Of a stretch of 49,188 nt of DNA, positions 25,577-34,199 are shown in pieces (position 1 is the stretch's first letter; every line of letters starts with the position of its first letter). The stretch lies in NCBI GenBank assembly GCA_913055675.1, contig CAJXKY010000015.1, positions 1 to 49,188 on the forward strand, read 5' to 3'. This DNA is from an uncultured Halanaerobiales bacterium. Lineage in GTDB: Bacteria > Bacillota > Halanaerobiia > Halanaerobiales > M55B127. Position numbers and translations under genes: made by a program. The notes beneath the pieces were generated by a model. It did not search any database. It worked only from the letters and a program-made list of their open reading frames with translations, and had not been told where the DNA came from.

Positions 25577-26062
25577 TTGAGTAAGGAGTACATGGAAGTC
25601 TTTGTGGAAATACCTAAAGGAAGTAATAATAAGTATGAATATGATAAAGAAAATGAAGTTTTCAGATTAGATCGTGTCCTATATTCACCAGTATATTATC
25701 CAGCTGACTATGGTTATATAGAAGAAACACTTGCTGATGATGGAGATGCTTTAGATGCTATGGTATTAACTACTTTTCCTACCTTCCCTGGTTGTGTAAT
25801 AAAGGCGAGAATTATAGGTATGTTTATTATGGAAGATGAGAAGGGTAGAGATGAAAAAATATTAGGAGTACCTACTAAAGACCCCCGTTTTGATAACATA
25901 AATTCAATTGATGATCTTGAATCTCATATTCTTAAAGAGTTTAGACATTTCTTTGAAGTATATAAAGATTTAGAAGAAAAAAAGGTGAGTATTGAAGGTT
26001 GGGCCAACATTGAACAAGCAGTTGAAGTCATAAAACAAGCAAAGGAAAATTATAAAAAATAA
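25577..26062 (+). CDS. ppa: Inorganic pyrophosphatase, type I
   Basis: A 161-residue soluble PPase that hydrolyses pyrophosphate to two phosphates. Conserved blocks are VEIPKGSNNKYEYDKENE, RVLYSPVYYPADYGYIEETLADDGDALD (the DxxxD metal site) and GVPTKDPRF. The length suits a family I enzyme. The start is TTG at 25577, with GGGGGGA 5' of it. It is placed among unrelated small enzymes. Confidence 0.93.
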   Translation: MSKEYMEVFVEIPKGSNNKYEYDKENEVFRLDRVLYSPVYYPADYGYIEETLADDGDALDAMVLTTFPTFPGCVIKARIIGMFIMEDEKGRDEKILGVPTKDPRFDNINSIDDLESHILKEFRHFFEVYKDLEEKKVSIEGWANIEQAVEVIKQAKENYKK

Positions 26063-26082
26063 TTATAACGAGGTGGTAATTA

Positions 26083-26679
26083 ATGAAAGTTATAGGTATT
26101 TTAGGTAGTCCAGTTAAAAGAGGAACTAATCATCTGCTAGAAAAGACGTTAAGTACTCTAACTAAAAAAGGAATAGAAACAGAATTATTGCATATAAAAG
26201 ACTTTGATATTGAATTTTGTCGTGGTTGTAATAAATGTTTAAGAGAAGCTGAATGTGTGATAAATGATGATCTTGAAAAATTGGGTAATAAACTTATAGA
26301 AGCTGAAGGAATAGTAATGGCTTCACCTTCATATTTTGGTTCTCCAACTGCCCGAATTAAGAATTTTATGGATCGTAGTCGCTATCTTAAGATGCAAAAT
26401 CATAAATTAAAAAATAAAGTGATGGGAGTTGTTTCTTCATCCGGACTAAATCAAGGTGGAGGCCAGACTACTATTGAAGATATCAACAGGTTCGGACTAA
26501 CCCATGGGATGTTAATAATTGGTCCAGCAGGGACCCCACAGACTGAGCCCAACATGGTAGTAGGTACTTCAGAAACTGATGATGGTTTCAGGCGAGTTAA
26601 AAATGATGAAAAGGCAGTAAATATATCTGAAAACCTCGGAGAAAGAATGGCAACAATTATAAAGAAATTAAACAAATAA
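26083..26679 (+). CDS. NADPH-dependent FMN reductase/iron-sulfur flavoprotein-like
   Basis: A 198-residue flavodoxin-fold protein. The N-terminal FMN phosphate loop reads GSPVKRGTNHLLEKT. The Cys cluster CRGCNKCLREAEC (about 47-59) has the spacing seen in iron-sulfur flavoproteins of anaerobes. SPSYFGSPTARIKNFMDRSRY is the FMN/dimer motif. It could reduce quinones, O2 or aromatic compounds; substrate unknown. A terminator follows. Confidence 0.83.
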   Translation: MKVIGILGSPVKRGTNHLLEKTLSTLTKKGIETELLHIKDFDIEFCRGCNKCLREAECVINDDLEKLGNKLIEAEGIVMASPSYFGSPTARIKNFMDRSRYLKMQNHKLKNKVMGVVSSSGLNQGGGQTTIEDINRFGLTHGMLIIGPAGTPQTEPNMVVGTSETDDGFRRVKNDEKAVNISENLGERMATIIKKLNK

Positions 26680-26694
26680 AAACATATATTATTT

Positions 26695-26724
26695 AACCCT
26701 GCTGGGAAACGCAGGGATTTTTCT
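26695..26724 (+). terminator. Terminator after the flavoprotein gene
   Basis: CCCTGC (26697-26702) / GCAGGG (26711-26716), then ATTTTTC. The remaining bases to 26860 show nothing recognisable. Confidence 0.78.
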
Positions 26725-26860
26725 GTATTAAGTAAATTAAAATTTTGAATGAACATTTAACTTTCTAATAAGTATAAGAGAATTAATTAGCAAAGTTGAG
26801 ATAGGTTAAACAATTTTAAAAGATTGATTAATTAAATAATCCAAGAATGGATTGAAGTTG

Positions 26861-27718
26861 ATGAAGATAAAAGAGATTGAGGCTAAAGTACCCTTATACA
26901 AACATAAGAAAAAAGGACTTCCCTATGATTATGATTTAAATATATATAGGGGTTGTTCCCATGGCTGTGTTTATTGTTACGGTCGAAAAAGCCATAAATA
27001 CCTGGATTCTGATAATTTTGAGGGAGATATTTTTGTAAAGATAAATATTGCAGAAAAACTGGATGAATATCTGACAAACAATCACTTGAAAAATAATATA
27101 ATTAATTTAGGGGGAGTATGTGACAGTTATCAAGAAATAGAAAACAAGTATAGATTAATGCCTGAGGTTTTGAAAGTATTAATCAAACATAAACAACCAA
27201 CAATAATTACTACAAAATCAGCTTTTATAAAAAAAGATCTTGCGTTGATAGAAGAACTTTCTAATTCTGCTGAATATGTAAATACTGCCCTAACAATAAC
27301 CAATGTGAAAAAAAGTGTTACAAATATATTGGAAGCTGGTGCTAGTTTACCAGAGGATAGGTTTGAAGCTTTAAAAATGTTAAAAGGTAGAAGCATGTAT
27401 ACAGCTTTACATTTCATGCCGATTTTACCATACTTTTCTGATGATGAAGATAGTCTAGAAACAATCGTGAAATGGGCTTCAGAAGCTGAAGTTGATTATA
27501 TGTTAAGTGGTATGCTGTATCTAACTAAAAATATTAAACCACGATATTATAAATTTCTATCAGAATATTATCCTGAATACTTAGATCAGTATAAAAAGTT
27601 ATATAAAAATGGAGGAGCAGATAAAACTTACAAATCTACAATTCATAAAAAATTAGCAGAATTAAGAAAAAAATATAATGTAAATAATAGTTACGCAAAA
27701 TTCCTCCCAAACAAATAA
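26861..27718 (+). CDS. Radical SAM protein, SplB/DNA-photolyase-like
   Basis: A 285-residue radical SAM enzyme. The cluster-binding motif is Cys32-x3-Cys36-x2-Cys39 (GCSHGCVYC), with the GRKSHKYL extension seen in the COG1533 group. There is also LGGVCDSYQEIE and a barrel-like remainder, with no accessory Fe-S domain. COG1533 includes spore-photoproduct-lyase relatives, but most members have unknown reactions. ATG at 26861 is chosen; TTG at 26852 or 26858 is possible, and the ribosome site is weak for all three. Confidence 0.82.
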   Translation: MKIKEIEAKVPLYKHKKKGLPYDYDLNIYRGCSHGCVYCYGRKSHKYLDSDNFEGDIFVKINIAEKLDEYLTNNHLKNNIINLGGVCDSYQEIENKYRLMPEVLKVLIKHKQPTIITTKSAFIKKDLALIEELSNSAEYVNTALTITNVKKSVTNILEAGASLPEDRFEALKMLKGRSMYTALHFMPILPYFSDDEDSLETIVKWASEAEVDYMLSGMLYLTKNIKPRYYKFLSEYYPEYLDQYKKLYKNGGADKTYKSTIHKKLAELRKKYNVNNSYAKFLPNK

Positions 27719-27733
27719 TTAAAGGAGAAAATT

Positions 27734-28516
27734 ATGGTTAAGTCAAAAAATAATCTTAGACATTTTTTTCTATTAACAATTGGATTTTCATGGATTTTTT
27801 GGTTAATAGTTATTTTCATTAACAAAAGTTACCCCGAAAAGATAATCTTAAAAGAAATTTTGGATAATTTTGCTGTTTTTGTTCCTTCTATTATGGGGGT
27901 ATTTTATGTTTACCTTGAAACAGGAAAAGAAGGGGTTATAAAATTATTGAAAAAAGGAATAAATTATAAGTTCGATCTCAAATATTATTTGTATTTAATA
28001 ATCATGCCGACAATATTAATTTTATCATTTTTACTTTCAAAATTGTTCTTTACAATCAATATTGAGATGTCTTTATTTGAAAACCCGAAATTGATACCTC
28101 TAGTATTTGTTTACATATTTTTTCTTGGAGGACCTTTAGGAGAAGAATTTGGTTGGCGTGGTTATGCCTTACCGAAATTAAATATGATATTTAAACCACT
28201 TTATTCTAGTTTCATACTCGGAATTATTTGGTCAATTTGGCATCTGCCCTTATTTTATATGCAGGATACTGTTCAAGGTGAAGTTAATTTTTTCGGTTAT
28301 ACTTTGTTTACAATTCTTATAACTATTCTTATAACTATAATATTTATTAAAAGTGGTGGAAGTATTTTGGCTGCTATTCTTTTTCATACGCTAACTAACC
28401 TATCCTGGGGAGTATTCCCCCTCTTTTATCAGACTAGATCAGCTATTATAGTTCTTATCTTATTAATACTGACCACAGGATTTCTTGTATACAAAAACAG
28501 AGATATCATGATTTAA
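27734..28516 (+). CDS. CPBP-family intramembrane metalloprotease
   Basis: A 260-residue, seven-to-eight-TM protein. It has the CAAX/Abi glutamate motif PLGEEFGWRGYALPKL (Glu137-Glu138, Arg142), then SIWHLPLF and a final FHTLTNLSWG that supply the metal-binding His residues. The family cleaves membrane-embedded substrates; in Firmicutes some members confer bacteriocin self-immunity. No bacteriocin gene is visible near it. Confidence 0.87.
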   Translation: MVKSKNNLRHFFLLTIGFSWIFWLIVIFINKSYPEKIILKEILDNFAVFVPSIMGVFYVYLETGKEGVIKLLKKGINYKFDLKYYLYLIIMPTILILSFLLSKLFFTINIEMSLFENPKLIPLVFVYIFFLGGPLGEEFGWRGYALPKLNMIFKPLYSSFILGIIWSIWHLPLFYMQDTVQGEVNFFGYTLFTILITILITIIFIKSGGSILAAILFHTLTNLSWGVFPLFYQTRSAIIVLILLILTTGFLVYKNRDIMI

Positions 28517-28555
28517 AACAATATATATTTATTATAAATCAGAGGTGAATTAAAT

Positions 28556-29329
28556 ATGACATATTCAATGAGAAAAATTAAAAATGAATTTATTACTGAA
28601 GAGAAAGTAATGGTGGAAGGGATACCTTGTTTAAAATTTTTACCAAAAAGTGACAAAGAAAAATATCCAACTCTTCTTTATTATCATGGTTGGTCCTCAA
28701 ATAAAAGGTTCCAAAGATTTAAAGCTAATGTGCTTGCATCATATGGTTTTCAAGTATTAGTGCCTGACGCAATTAATCATGGAGAAAGAAATCCTGTTGA
28801 GTTTGAAAAAGAAGGAGCTTTGGAAAAGTATTTGTTGGAAACAGTTTATCATTCAATTGAGGAAGCCCCAATATTAATAAAATATATAAGTAATTTAGAA
28901 GAAACTGATCAAAATAGAATAGGAGTAATGGGTACTTCTATGGGAGGTCTTATATCATCTGGGGTATTTACTCAACATCAAATATTTAAAACATTAGTTG
29001 TATTTAATGGGGCGTCTGCCTGGCATAAATTAGAATCTTTTGATCAAAGTGAAAAATTAGAAGAATATAAAGAGTATAAAGAAAAGTTGGCAATATATGA
29101 TCCTGTTAAAAATTTAGATTCTTTAAATGAAAGACCCATTTTGCTTTTACATGGTGATATTGATACATCAATACCTATCGAAGTGCAGCAATATTTTTAT
29201 GATAAAGCCCTAAATTATTATAATGACGAAAGAAAACTTAGGCTTATTGAGATTCCAAGGATGGACCATTATATAAGTACTGGTATGTTAGAAAATGCTG
29301 TAGCTTTTAATAAAGATTATCTTAAATAA
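28556..29329 (+). CDS. Alpha/beta hydrolase, dienelactone/YitV-like
   Basis: A 257-residue hydrolase. The sequence has YYHGWSSNK (oxyanion), DAINHGERNP, nucleophile Ser128 in GTSMGG, the acid in LHGDIDTSIP and the base His in MDHYIS, so the triad is complete. It has the short form without signal peptide and resembles prolyl-oligopeptidase-type esterases (YitV). It is tightly linked to the CPBP genes on both sides. Confidence 0.87.
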   Translation: MTYSMRKIKNEFITEEKVMVEGIPCLKFLPKSDKEKYPTLLYYHGWSSNKRFQRFKANVLASYGFQVLVPDAINHGERNPVEFEKEGALEKYLLETVYHSIEEAPILIKYISNLEETDQNRIGVMGTSMGGLISSGVFTQHQIFKTLVVFNGASAWHKLESFDQSEKLEEYKEYKEKLAIYDPVKNLDSLNERPILLLHGDIDTSIPIEVQQYFYDKALNYYNDERKLRLIEIPRMDHYISTGMLENAVAFNKDYLK

Positions 29330-29348
29330 ATAGAGGAGGAAAGTTTTA

Positions 29349-30080
29349 ATGTATATTGATGGTATTAGTATCGGGATTACAAATATGGTTTTATTTTCTC
29401 TTGTAGTTTTAGCCCGTAAACTAATTAGTAATGAAGGTTTAGAAGATTTTTTAATCGTAAAAAAGAAATTAAATTGGGATTTATTTCGTGAAGGTTCCTA
29501 TATGGGATTTCTGCTAATGTTGGGATATGCATTTCTTACCGTAATTTTTGGAGTAGGAAATTTGAACTTCACTTTTAATGTAAGTGGGGAATTTTTAGTA
29601 ACTTTTCTTTCATTTATATTTGGTTTTGCAGCAGTTGCTTTATTTGAAGAATCATTATTTAGAGATTATCTATTAATAAAGTTAAAAGAAAGGTTTACTA
29701 CTATAAAAGCAGTTTTCTTTACTTCTCTAATATTTAGTGTTATTCATATATTCAGCTATATAAGTACAGGGCCATTAACTGTTATAGCATTATTTAATGC
29801 ATATATGATAGGCATTATCCTAGCTTTAATTGTAGTTAAAACTGAGTCTATCATGTGGGCAATTGGCTTTCATTTTATTTGGAATTTGACTCAAACAGTA
29901 TTTTTAACTATTGAAAGTAGTATTTTGAAGTTAGAAATCGAAAGAGGTTTTTTAGCTGGAACAAGATATATTCCAGAAGCAGGTATTTTAGTTACCATAA
30001 TTTTAATTATATTGGCCTTATATATGGTAGATAGATTTACCGAGACCAATATAATTCCTAGAAGAATTGGAAACGGCTGA
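29349..30080 (+). CDS. CPBP-family intramembrane metalloprotease, second copy
   Basis: A 243-residue, about seven-TM protein. The motif LFEESLFRDYLLIKL carries the catalytic Glu-Glu-x3-Arg, and VIHIFSYIS and IGFHFIWNLTQ provide the later His residues. It is unlike the first copy at 27734 outside those motifs, so they are paralogues of different subgroups rather than recent duplicates. A 7-bp hairpin (30094-30111) follows. Confidence 0.83.
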   Translation: MYIDGISIGITNMVLFSLVVLARKLISNEGLEDFLIVKKKLNWDLFREGSYMGFLLMLGYAFLTVIFGVGNLNFTFNVSGEFLVTFLSFIFGFAAVALFEESLFRDYLLIKLKERFTTIKAVFFTSLIFSVIHIFSYISTGPLTVIALFNAYMIGIILALIVVKTESIMWAIGFHFIWNLTQTVFLTIESSILKLEIERGFLAGTRYIPEAGILVTIILIILALYMVDRFTETNIIPRRIGNG

Positions 30081-30093
30081 TGTCAATAAATTA

Positions 30094-30119
30094 ATAACCA
30101 GTTTTGGTTATCCATTTTT
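30094..30119 (+). terminator. Weak terminator-like hairpin
   Basis: ATAACCA-gttt-TGGTTAT (30094-30111), followed by CCATTTTTA. Confidence 0.5.
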
Positions 30120-30173
30120 AGATTTAAGTAATTATTAAATATATATTCATTATTAGAAAGGTTGGCATTAAAA

Positions 30174-30725
30174 ATGTCTGAAAAAGAAAAAATGTTAAAT
30201 GGTAAATATTATGATCCGACTGACAATGAACTTAAAAAGGATAGGATGGAAGCCCGCAAATTAATTCACTCTTTAAATCAATTGAAACCTGCTGAAGAGA
30301 TTAAAAAAAATGAGATTATCAAACAACTGTTGGGTAAGACAGGAAAAGATTTTTCTGTAGAGCCACCTTTCTATTGTGATTATGGTTATAACATAGAGGT
30401 CGGAGAAAACTTCTATGCGAACTTTAATTGTATAATACTTGATGTCAATAAAGTGTTAATTGGCGATGAAGTGCAGTTAGGACCGGGAGTCCATATTTAT
30501 ACCGTATCTCATCCGAGTAATCCAAAAGAAAGATTAAGTAAAAATGAATATGGAGAAAAAGTTGTAATCGGAAATAATGTTTGGGTTGGTGGAGGTACTA
30601 TAATTTTACCGGGGATAGAAATTGGTTCTGATACAACTATAGGAGCGGGCAGTGTAGTCACTAAGGATATTCCTGATAATGTGGTTGCAGTAGGTAATCC
30701 ATGTGAAGTGATTAAGAAATTTTAA
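30174..30725 (+). CDS. Maltose/galactoside O-acetyltransferase-like (left-handed beta helix)
   Basis: A 183-residue NodL/LacA/Maa-family enzyme. The N-terminus reads MSEKEKMLNGKYYDPTDNEL, followed by hexapeptide repeats (IEVGENFYANFNCIIL, VQLGPGVHIYTVSHP, GNNVWVGGGTIILPGIEIGSDTTIGAGSVVT). The catalytic His is in YTVSHP. It acetylates a hydroxyl on a sugar. ATG at 30174 is preferred; TTG at 30162 lies too close to the AAAGG ribosome site. It is followed 15 bp later by another acetyltransferase. Confidence 0.92.
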   Translation: MSEKEKMLNGKYYDPTDNELKKDRMEARKLIHSLNQLKPAEEIKKNEIIKQLLGKTGKDFSVEPPFYCDYGYNIEVGENFYANFNCIILDVNKVLIGDEVQLGPGVHIYTVSHPSNPKERLSKNEYGEKVVIGNNVWVGGGTIILPGIEIGSDTTIGAGSVVTKDIPDNVVAVGNPCEVIKKF

Positions 30726-30740
30726 TTGGAGTGATAATGG

Positions 30741-31544
30741 ATGGCAGAAAAAGATATTATTGAACGTTCTGATAAAGTATATACGCAAGGAATATTAAGG
30801 GATGAGTTTAAGAAGATAGGCATAGAAAAAGGTATGAATATTATTGTTCACTCTTCTTTAAGTAAAATAGGGTGGATCACAGGTGGTCCAGTTACAGTTA
30901 TAAAGGCCTTACAGGATGTTATAGCAAAAGAAGGAACGATTATTATGCCAGCACATTCTGGAGATTATTCTAATCCTGAACATTGGTCAAATCCTCCTGT
31001 GCCTGAAGAATGGATAGAAGATATAAAGGATAATATGCCGGCGTTTAGACCTGAGATCACGCCTACTAGAGGTGTGGGGGTAATTCCAGAGATGTTTAGA
31101 AAATTTCCCGATGTATTAAGAAGTTATCATCCTTGTTTTTCATTTTCTGCCTGGGGAAAGCAAGCGGAATATATCACCAAAGAACACAGCCTTGACTATG
31201 GGTTAGGTATTAATTCTCCTCTTGGTAAATTATATAAACTAAAAGGATATGTGCTTTTAATTGGAGTAAATTATGACCGTAATACCTCTTTCCACCTTTC
31301 AGAAATATTATCTGAAAAAAGAAAAGAATTTAAAAATGAGGGACCTGTTTTAATAGATGGTAAGAGAGTATGGAAAAAATTTGATGATATTGAATTTAAG
31401 GATGAACTCTTTAATCAGATTGGAAAAGCAATGGAAAAAGAAATCACAGTAGTAAAAGATACAGTCGGAATGGCAGATATTAAGCTTTTTAATCAAGTTA
31501 AAGCTGTAGATTATGCCCAAAAATGGATAATGGAGAATGAGTAA
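30741..31544 (+). CDS. AAC(3)-type aminoglycoside N-acetyltransferase family protein
   Basis: A 267-residue AAC(3)/YokD-family enzyme. Diagnostic blocks are VHSSLSKIGWITGGPVTVI, GTIIMPAHSGDYSNP, the long LRSYHPCFSFSAWGKQA and GYVLLIGVNYDRNTSFHLSE. The His that activates the acceptor amine and the CoA-binding residues are present. Members in environmental bacteria do not always confer aminoglycoside resistance; the true acceptor may be a metabolite. Confidence 0.86.
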   Translation: MAEKDIIERSDKVYTQGILRDEFKKIGIEKGMNIIVHSSLSKIGWITGGPVTVIKALQDVIAKEGTIIMPAHSGDYSNPEHWSNPPVPEEWIEDIKDNMPAFRPEITPTRGVGVIPEMFRKFPDVLRSYHPCFSFSAWGKQAEYITKEHSLDYGLGINSPLGKLYKLKGYVLLIGVNYDRNTSFHLSEILSEKRKEFKNEGPVLIDGKRVWKKFDDIEFKDELFNQIGKAMEKEITVVKDTVGMADIKLFNQVKAVDYAQKWIMENE

Positions 31545-31571
31545 TAAATAGTTGTTGAGGGGGAGTATCTG

Positions 31572-32078
31572 ATGACAGTTAAAAAGATTTATAAATTAGG
31601 AAGTAAAGTTCTTCGCAAAAAGTCAGAACAAGTTGAAAATTTTGATGAAGAACTTAAATCAAAGGTAAAGGACTTAAAAGATACCTTATTTAATTTTCAA
31701 AAGGAATATGGTATAGGAAGGGCAATTGCGTCTCCTCAAATTGGTTACCATCAAAAGATTGTATATTTTAATAAAGATGATAATGAATTATTAATGATAA
31801 ATCCTAAAATATTGGAAAAAAGTGAAGAAAAATTTGAAGTATGGGACAGTTGTTTTAGCTTCAATGTTAGTTTTTTTATAAAAATAGAAAGGTCTAAAAA
31901 GATAAAAGTCAAGTATCAAGATATCGAAGGAATAGCTCATGTACAAGAATTTAAAGATGACCTCTCAGAATTATTCCAACACGAAATTGACCATTTACAT
32001 GGAATATTGGCAACAGACCATTTGAAAAGTAATAAAGATATAATTTTAAGAGAAGTCTGGGAAAAGAAGTACCAATAA
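31572..32078 (+). CDS. Divergent peptide deformylase paralogue
   Basis: A 168-residue PDF-fold protein. Motif 1 reads GIGRAIASPQIG instead of GxGLAAPQxG. Motif 2, normally EGCLS, reads WDSCFSF but keeps the metal-ligand Cys94. Motif 3, QHEIDHLHG, is intact, with His137, Glu138 and His141. So metal binding and catalysis could persist while substrate recognition is changed. A housekeeping def is usually next to fmt or priA; here it lies among acetyltransferases, pointing to a specialised copy. Confidence 0.82.
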   Translation: MTVKKIYKLGSKVLRKKSEQVENFDEELKSKVKDLKDTLFNFQKEYGIGRAIASPQIGYHQKIVYFNKDDNELLMINPKILEKSEEKFEVWDSCFSFNVSFFIKIERSKKIKVKYQDIEGIAHVQEFKDDLSELFQHEIDHLHGILATDHLKSNKDIILREVWEKKYQ

Positions 32079-32093
32079 AGGAGGATAGGTAAT

Positions 32094-32594
32094 ATGAAAA
32101 TAAATTTTGAACCAATTGGTTATATCAAGAGTCCTCATAAAGAAGCAGAAGGCACTCCTATTCAAACCGGAGGGGCTAAAGGAATAGAAGGTGAATTAGA
32201 ATTATTATCCAAACACCAAGCCGGATTAAAGGATTTGGAAGGTTTTTCTCATATAATATTACTTTATTATTGTCATAAAGCTGGTGATAATAAATTAGTT
32301 AGAAAACCTTTTATGGATGATAAAGAGCATGGGATATTTTCTATAAGAGCTCCTAGCCGACCAAATTCAATTGGATTATCTGTAGTAAGGTTAACTGAAA
32401 TTAAAGATAATATTTTAAAAATAAAAGATTTAGATATGTTAGATGGTACACCGGTTTTGGATATTAAACCATATGTTCCAGAAATGGATGTAAAAGAAGT
32501 TACTAACATAGGGTGGCTCGAAAAAAATATTCATAAAATGGAAGTTAAAAAAGATGACGGGCGATTTTTAGATGAAAAGGAAAGGGAAAAATGA
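32094..32594 (+). CDS. trmO: TrmO-family tRNA m6t6A37 methyltransferase
   Basis: A 166-residue single-sheet barrel protein of the TsaA/YaeB family (UPF0066). TrmO uses SAM to N6-methylate t6A37 in tRNA-Thr(GGU). Conserved wording is PIGYIKSPHKE, HIILLYYCHKA, IRAPSRPNSIGLSVVRL and LDMLDGTPVLDIKPYVPEMD. The C-terminal extension of the E. coli protein is absent, as in many Firmicutes. The GNAT gene starts at 32591, overlapping its stop codon. Confidence 0.87.
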   Translation: MKINFEPIGYIKSPHKEAEGTPIQTGGAKGIEGELELLSKHQAGLKDLEGFSHIILLYYCHKAGDNKLVRKPFMDDKEHGIFSIRAPSRPNSIGLSVVRLTEIKDNILKIKDLDMLDGTPVLDIKPYVPEMDVKEVTNIGWLEKNIHKMEVKKDDGRFLDEKEREK

Positions 32595-33127
32595 TAAGAG
32601 AAAAAGATTTGATTATAAGAAGTATAAAACAAGAAGACTTAAAATATTTAGAAAAATGGGAAACACCAGAAATAAGAGGAAGATATCAGGAATATCATTT
32701 TAAGTCTATGGTTGAACTAAAAGAAAAATATAATAAAAATGGTTTTCTTTCTGATGAACTAAAGATTTTAATTGCCGAATTAAAAGATTTTGGACCAGTT
32801 GGCTTAATATTTGTTAACTTTAAGCGGAAAGGTATAGTTAATTTGGGATTGGTTATAACTGTTACTGAAAAAAGAGGAACTGGATTAGGTAAAAGAATAA
32901 TTCGTATATTATTAAAACATTTATTTAATAATTATCCTTTGGCTAGAATTGAAGCTGACACTGACCATAAAAATACTGGAGCACAAAAAGTTTTGAAAAA
33001 CTGTGGATTTAAAGAAGAAGGTAGATTAAGAAATTATAGATATCACCATGGAAAGTGGAATGATTCAATTATTTACAGTTTAACTCGTGAGGACTATAAT
33101 AATTTAAAGGAAGATATAGATGAATGA
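32591..33127 (+). CDS. GNAT acetyltransferase, RimJ/SpeG-like
   Basis: A 178-residue protein with the order and length of the RimJ-type GNAT domain. The CoA loop is EKRGTGLGKRIIRILL and motif B is ADTDHKNTGAQKVLKNCGFKEEGRLRNYRYHHGKW. It might acetylate a ribosomal protein N-terminus, a polyamine or an antibiotic. It overlaps the previous and next genes by 4 and 8 bp, so the three are translationally coupled. Confidence 0.83.
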   Translation: MIREKDLIIRSIKQEDLKYLEKWETPEIRGRYQEYHFKSMVELKEKYNKNGFLSDELKILIAELKDFGPVGLIFVNFKRKGIVNLGLVITVTEKRGTGLGKRIIRILLKHLFNNYPLARIEADTDHKNTGAQKVLKNCGFKEEGRLRNYRYHHGKWNDSIIYSLTREDYNNLKEDIDE

Positions 33128-33737
33128 TTATGAGATAAGATGTTACAAAAAAAAGGATGAACTTAATTGGCTGGATACACATGCTAGTGTTATGGTGGAT
33201 TCAACTGCCTGGTGGACTGTTATACATAGTAAACCTGAATATGATAATGAGATAATAGATCTTGTAGTTGAACAAAGTGATGAAATAGTAGGTTTTATAA
33301 CTACTGAGTTGAATTCGAATGTAATTGATTTTATAGAAGATGATTATGGGTTTGTTTGGGAGTTTGGTATTCATAGAGATCATAGAGGAAAAGGGCTGGG
33401 TAAGAAGTTAATTGAGAGGACACATCAATTAATGAGAGAAAGATATGATATTAATAAGAGTATTTGGTTTTCACAGGACGATAATGCTCAACAGTATTAT
33501 GAAAAATTAGGAATGAATGAAATTGAAAGACACTGGCAGTTCAGTGTTAAACCGAGTAAAAAATTAAAGAATAAACTATTAGAAAAGAGTTTTGAATGCT
33601 GGAATATGCGTGGTTCTTGTGATATTGAACAGTTTAAAAAGGTAAAGGAAAATTTTGAACTTATTAAAGATGATGAGGCCCTAAAACCAAGACTATGTAT
33701 TGGTTACAGTTATATCCCAGAGACAGGAGAAAAGTAA
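33120..33737 (+). CDS. GNAT acetyltransferase
   Basis: A 205-residue protein. The GNAT core (about 10-145) has the CoA loop HRDHRGKGLGKKLIERT followed by SIWFSQDDNAQQYYEKLGM. An extra C-terminal region of about 60 residues (FECWNMRGSCDIEQFKKV) has no match I recognise. The start overlaps the stop of the preceding GNAT gene. Acceptor unknown. Confidence 0.82.
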   Translation: MNDYEIRCYKKKDELNWLDTHASVMVDSTAWWTVIHSKPEYDNEIIDLVVEQSDEIVGFITTELNSNVIDFIEDDYGFVWEFGIHRDHRGKGLGKKLIERTHQLMRERYDINKSIWFSQDDNAQQYYEKLGMNEIERHWQFSVKPSKKLKNKLLEKSFECWNMRGSCDIEQFKKVKENFELIKDDEALKPRLCIGYSYIPETGEK

Positions 33738-33738
33738 A

Positions 33739-34182
33739 ATGAAAAATATTACTAGATATAGAGAGAAAAATCTCAATGAAATTTTAGATTTATTTATAGA
33801 AGTTTTTGAAAAAGAACCTTGGAATGATAATTGGCCTTCTAAAGAGAAAGCAAAAAATTATCTGCTTGATATTATAAACACACCTGGATTTAAAGGATAC
33901 TTAAAATTCAGAGAGAATGAGCTAATAGGAGTTTTGTTCGGAAATATAGTACAGTGGTGGCAGGGAGATGAGTTTTTTATCAAGGAATTTTTCATAAAAA
34001 AGAGTGTTCAAGGGAAAGGGATTGGAAGTGAGATGTTAAATTTCTTAGAAGATTCTCTAGCCCAAAATAATGTAGAAACCATAATACTTTTAACAGAAAA
34101 CAATGCACCTGCTGTAAAATTTTATGAGCACAAAGAATTTAAAATGAGTTCTCATACAATCTTTTTGTATAAAAATATTTAA
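33739..34182 (+). CDS. GNAT acetyltransferase, AAC(6')-like size
   Basis: A 147-residue protein of minimal GNAT fold. The N-terminal strand ends in FIEVFEKEPWNDNWPS, a phrase frequent in AAC(6')-like GNATs. The CoA loop is KSVQGKGIGSEML, and motif B is LTENNAPAVKFYEHKEF. ATG at 33739 (AGGAG 33725-33729) starts the gene right after the preceding stop; an upstream frame from 33700 lacks a ribosome site. It is the third consecutive GNAT gene. Confidence 0.82.
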   Translation: MKNITRYREKNLNEILDLFIEVFEKEPWNDNWPSKEKAKNYLLDIINTPGFKGYLKFRENELIGVLFGNIVQWWQGDEFFIKEFFIKKSVQGKGIGSEMLNFLEDSLAQNNVETIILLTENNAPAVKFYEHKEFKMSSHTIFLYKNI

Positions 34183-34199
34183 AAAAAGAGGTTAAATAG

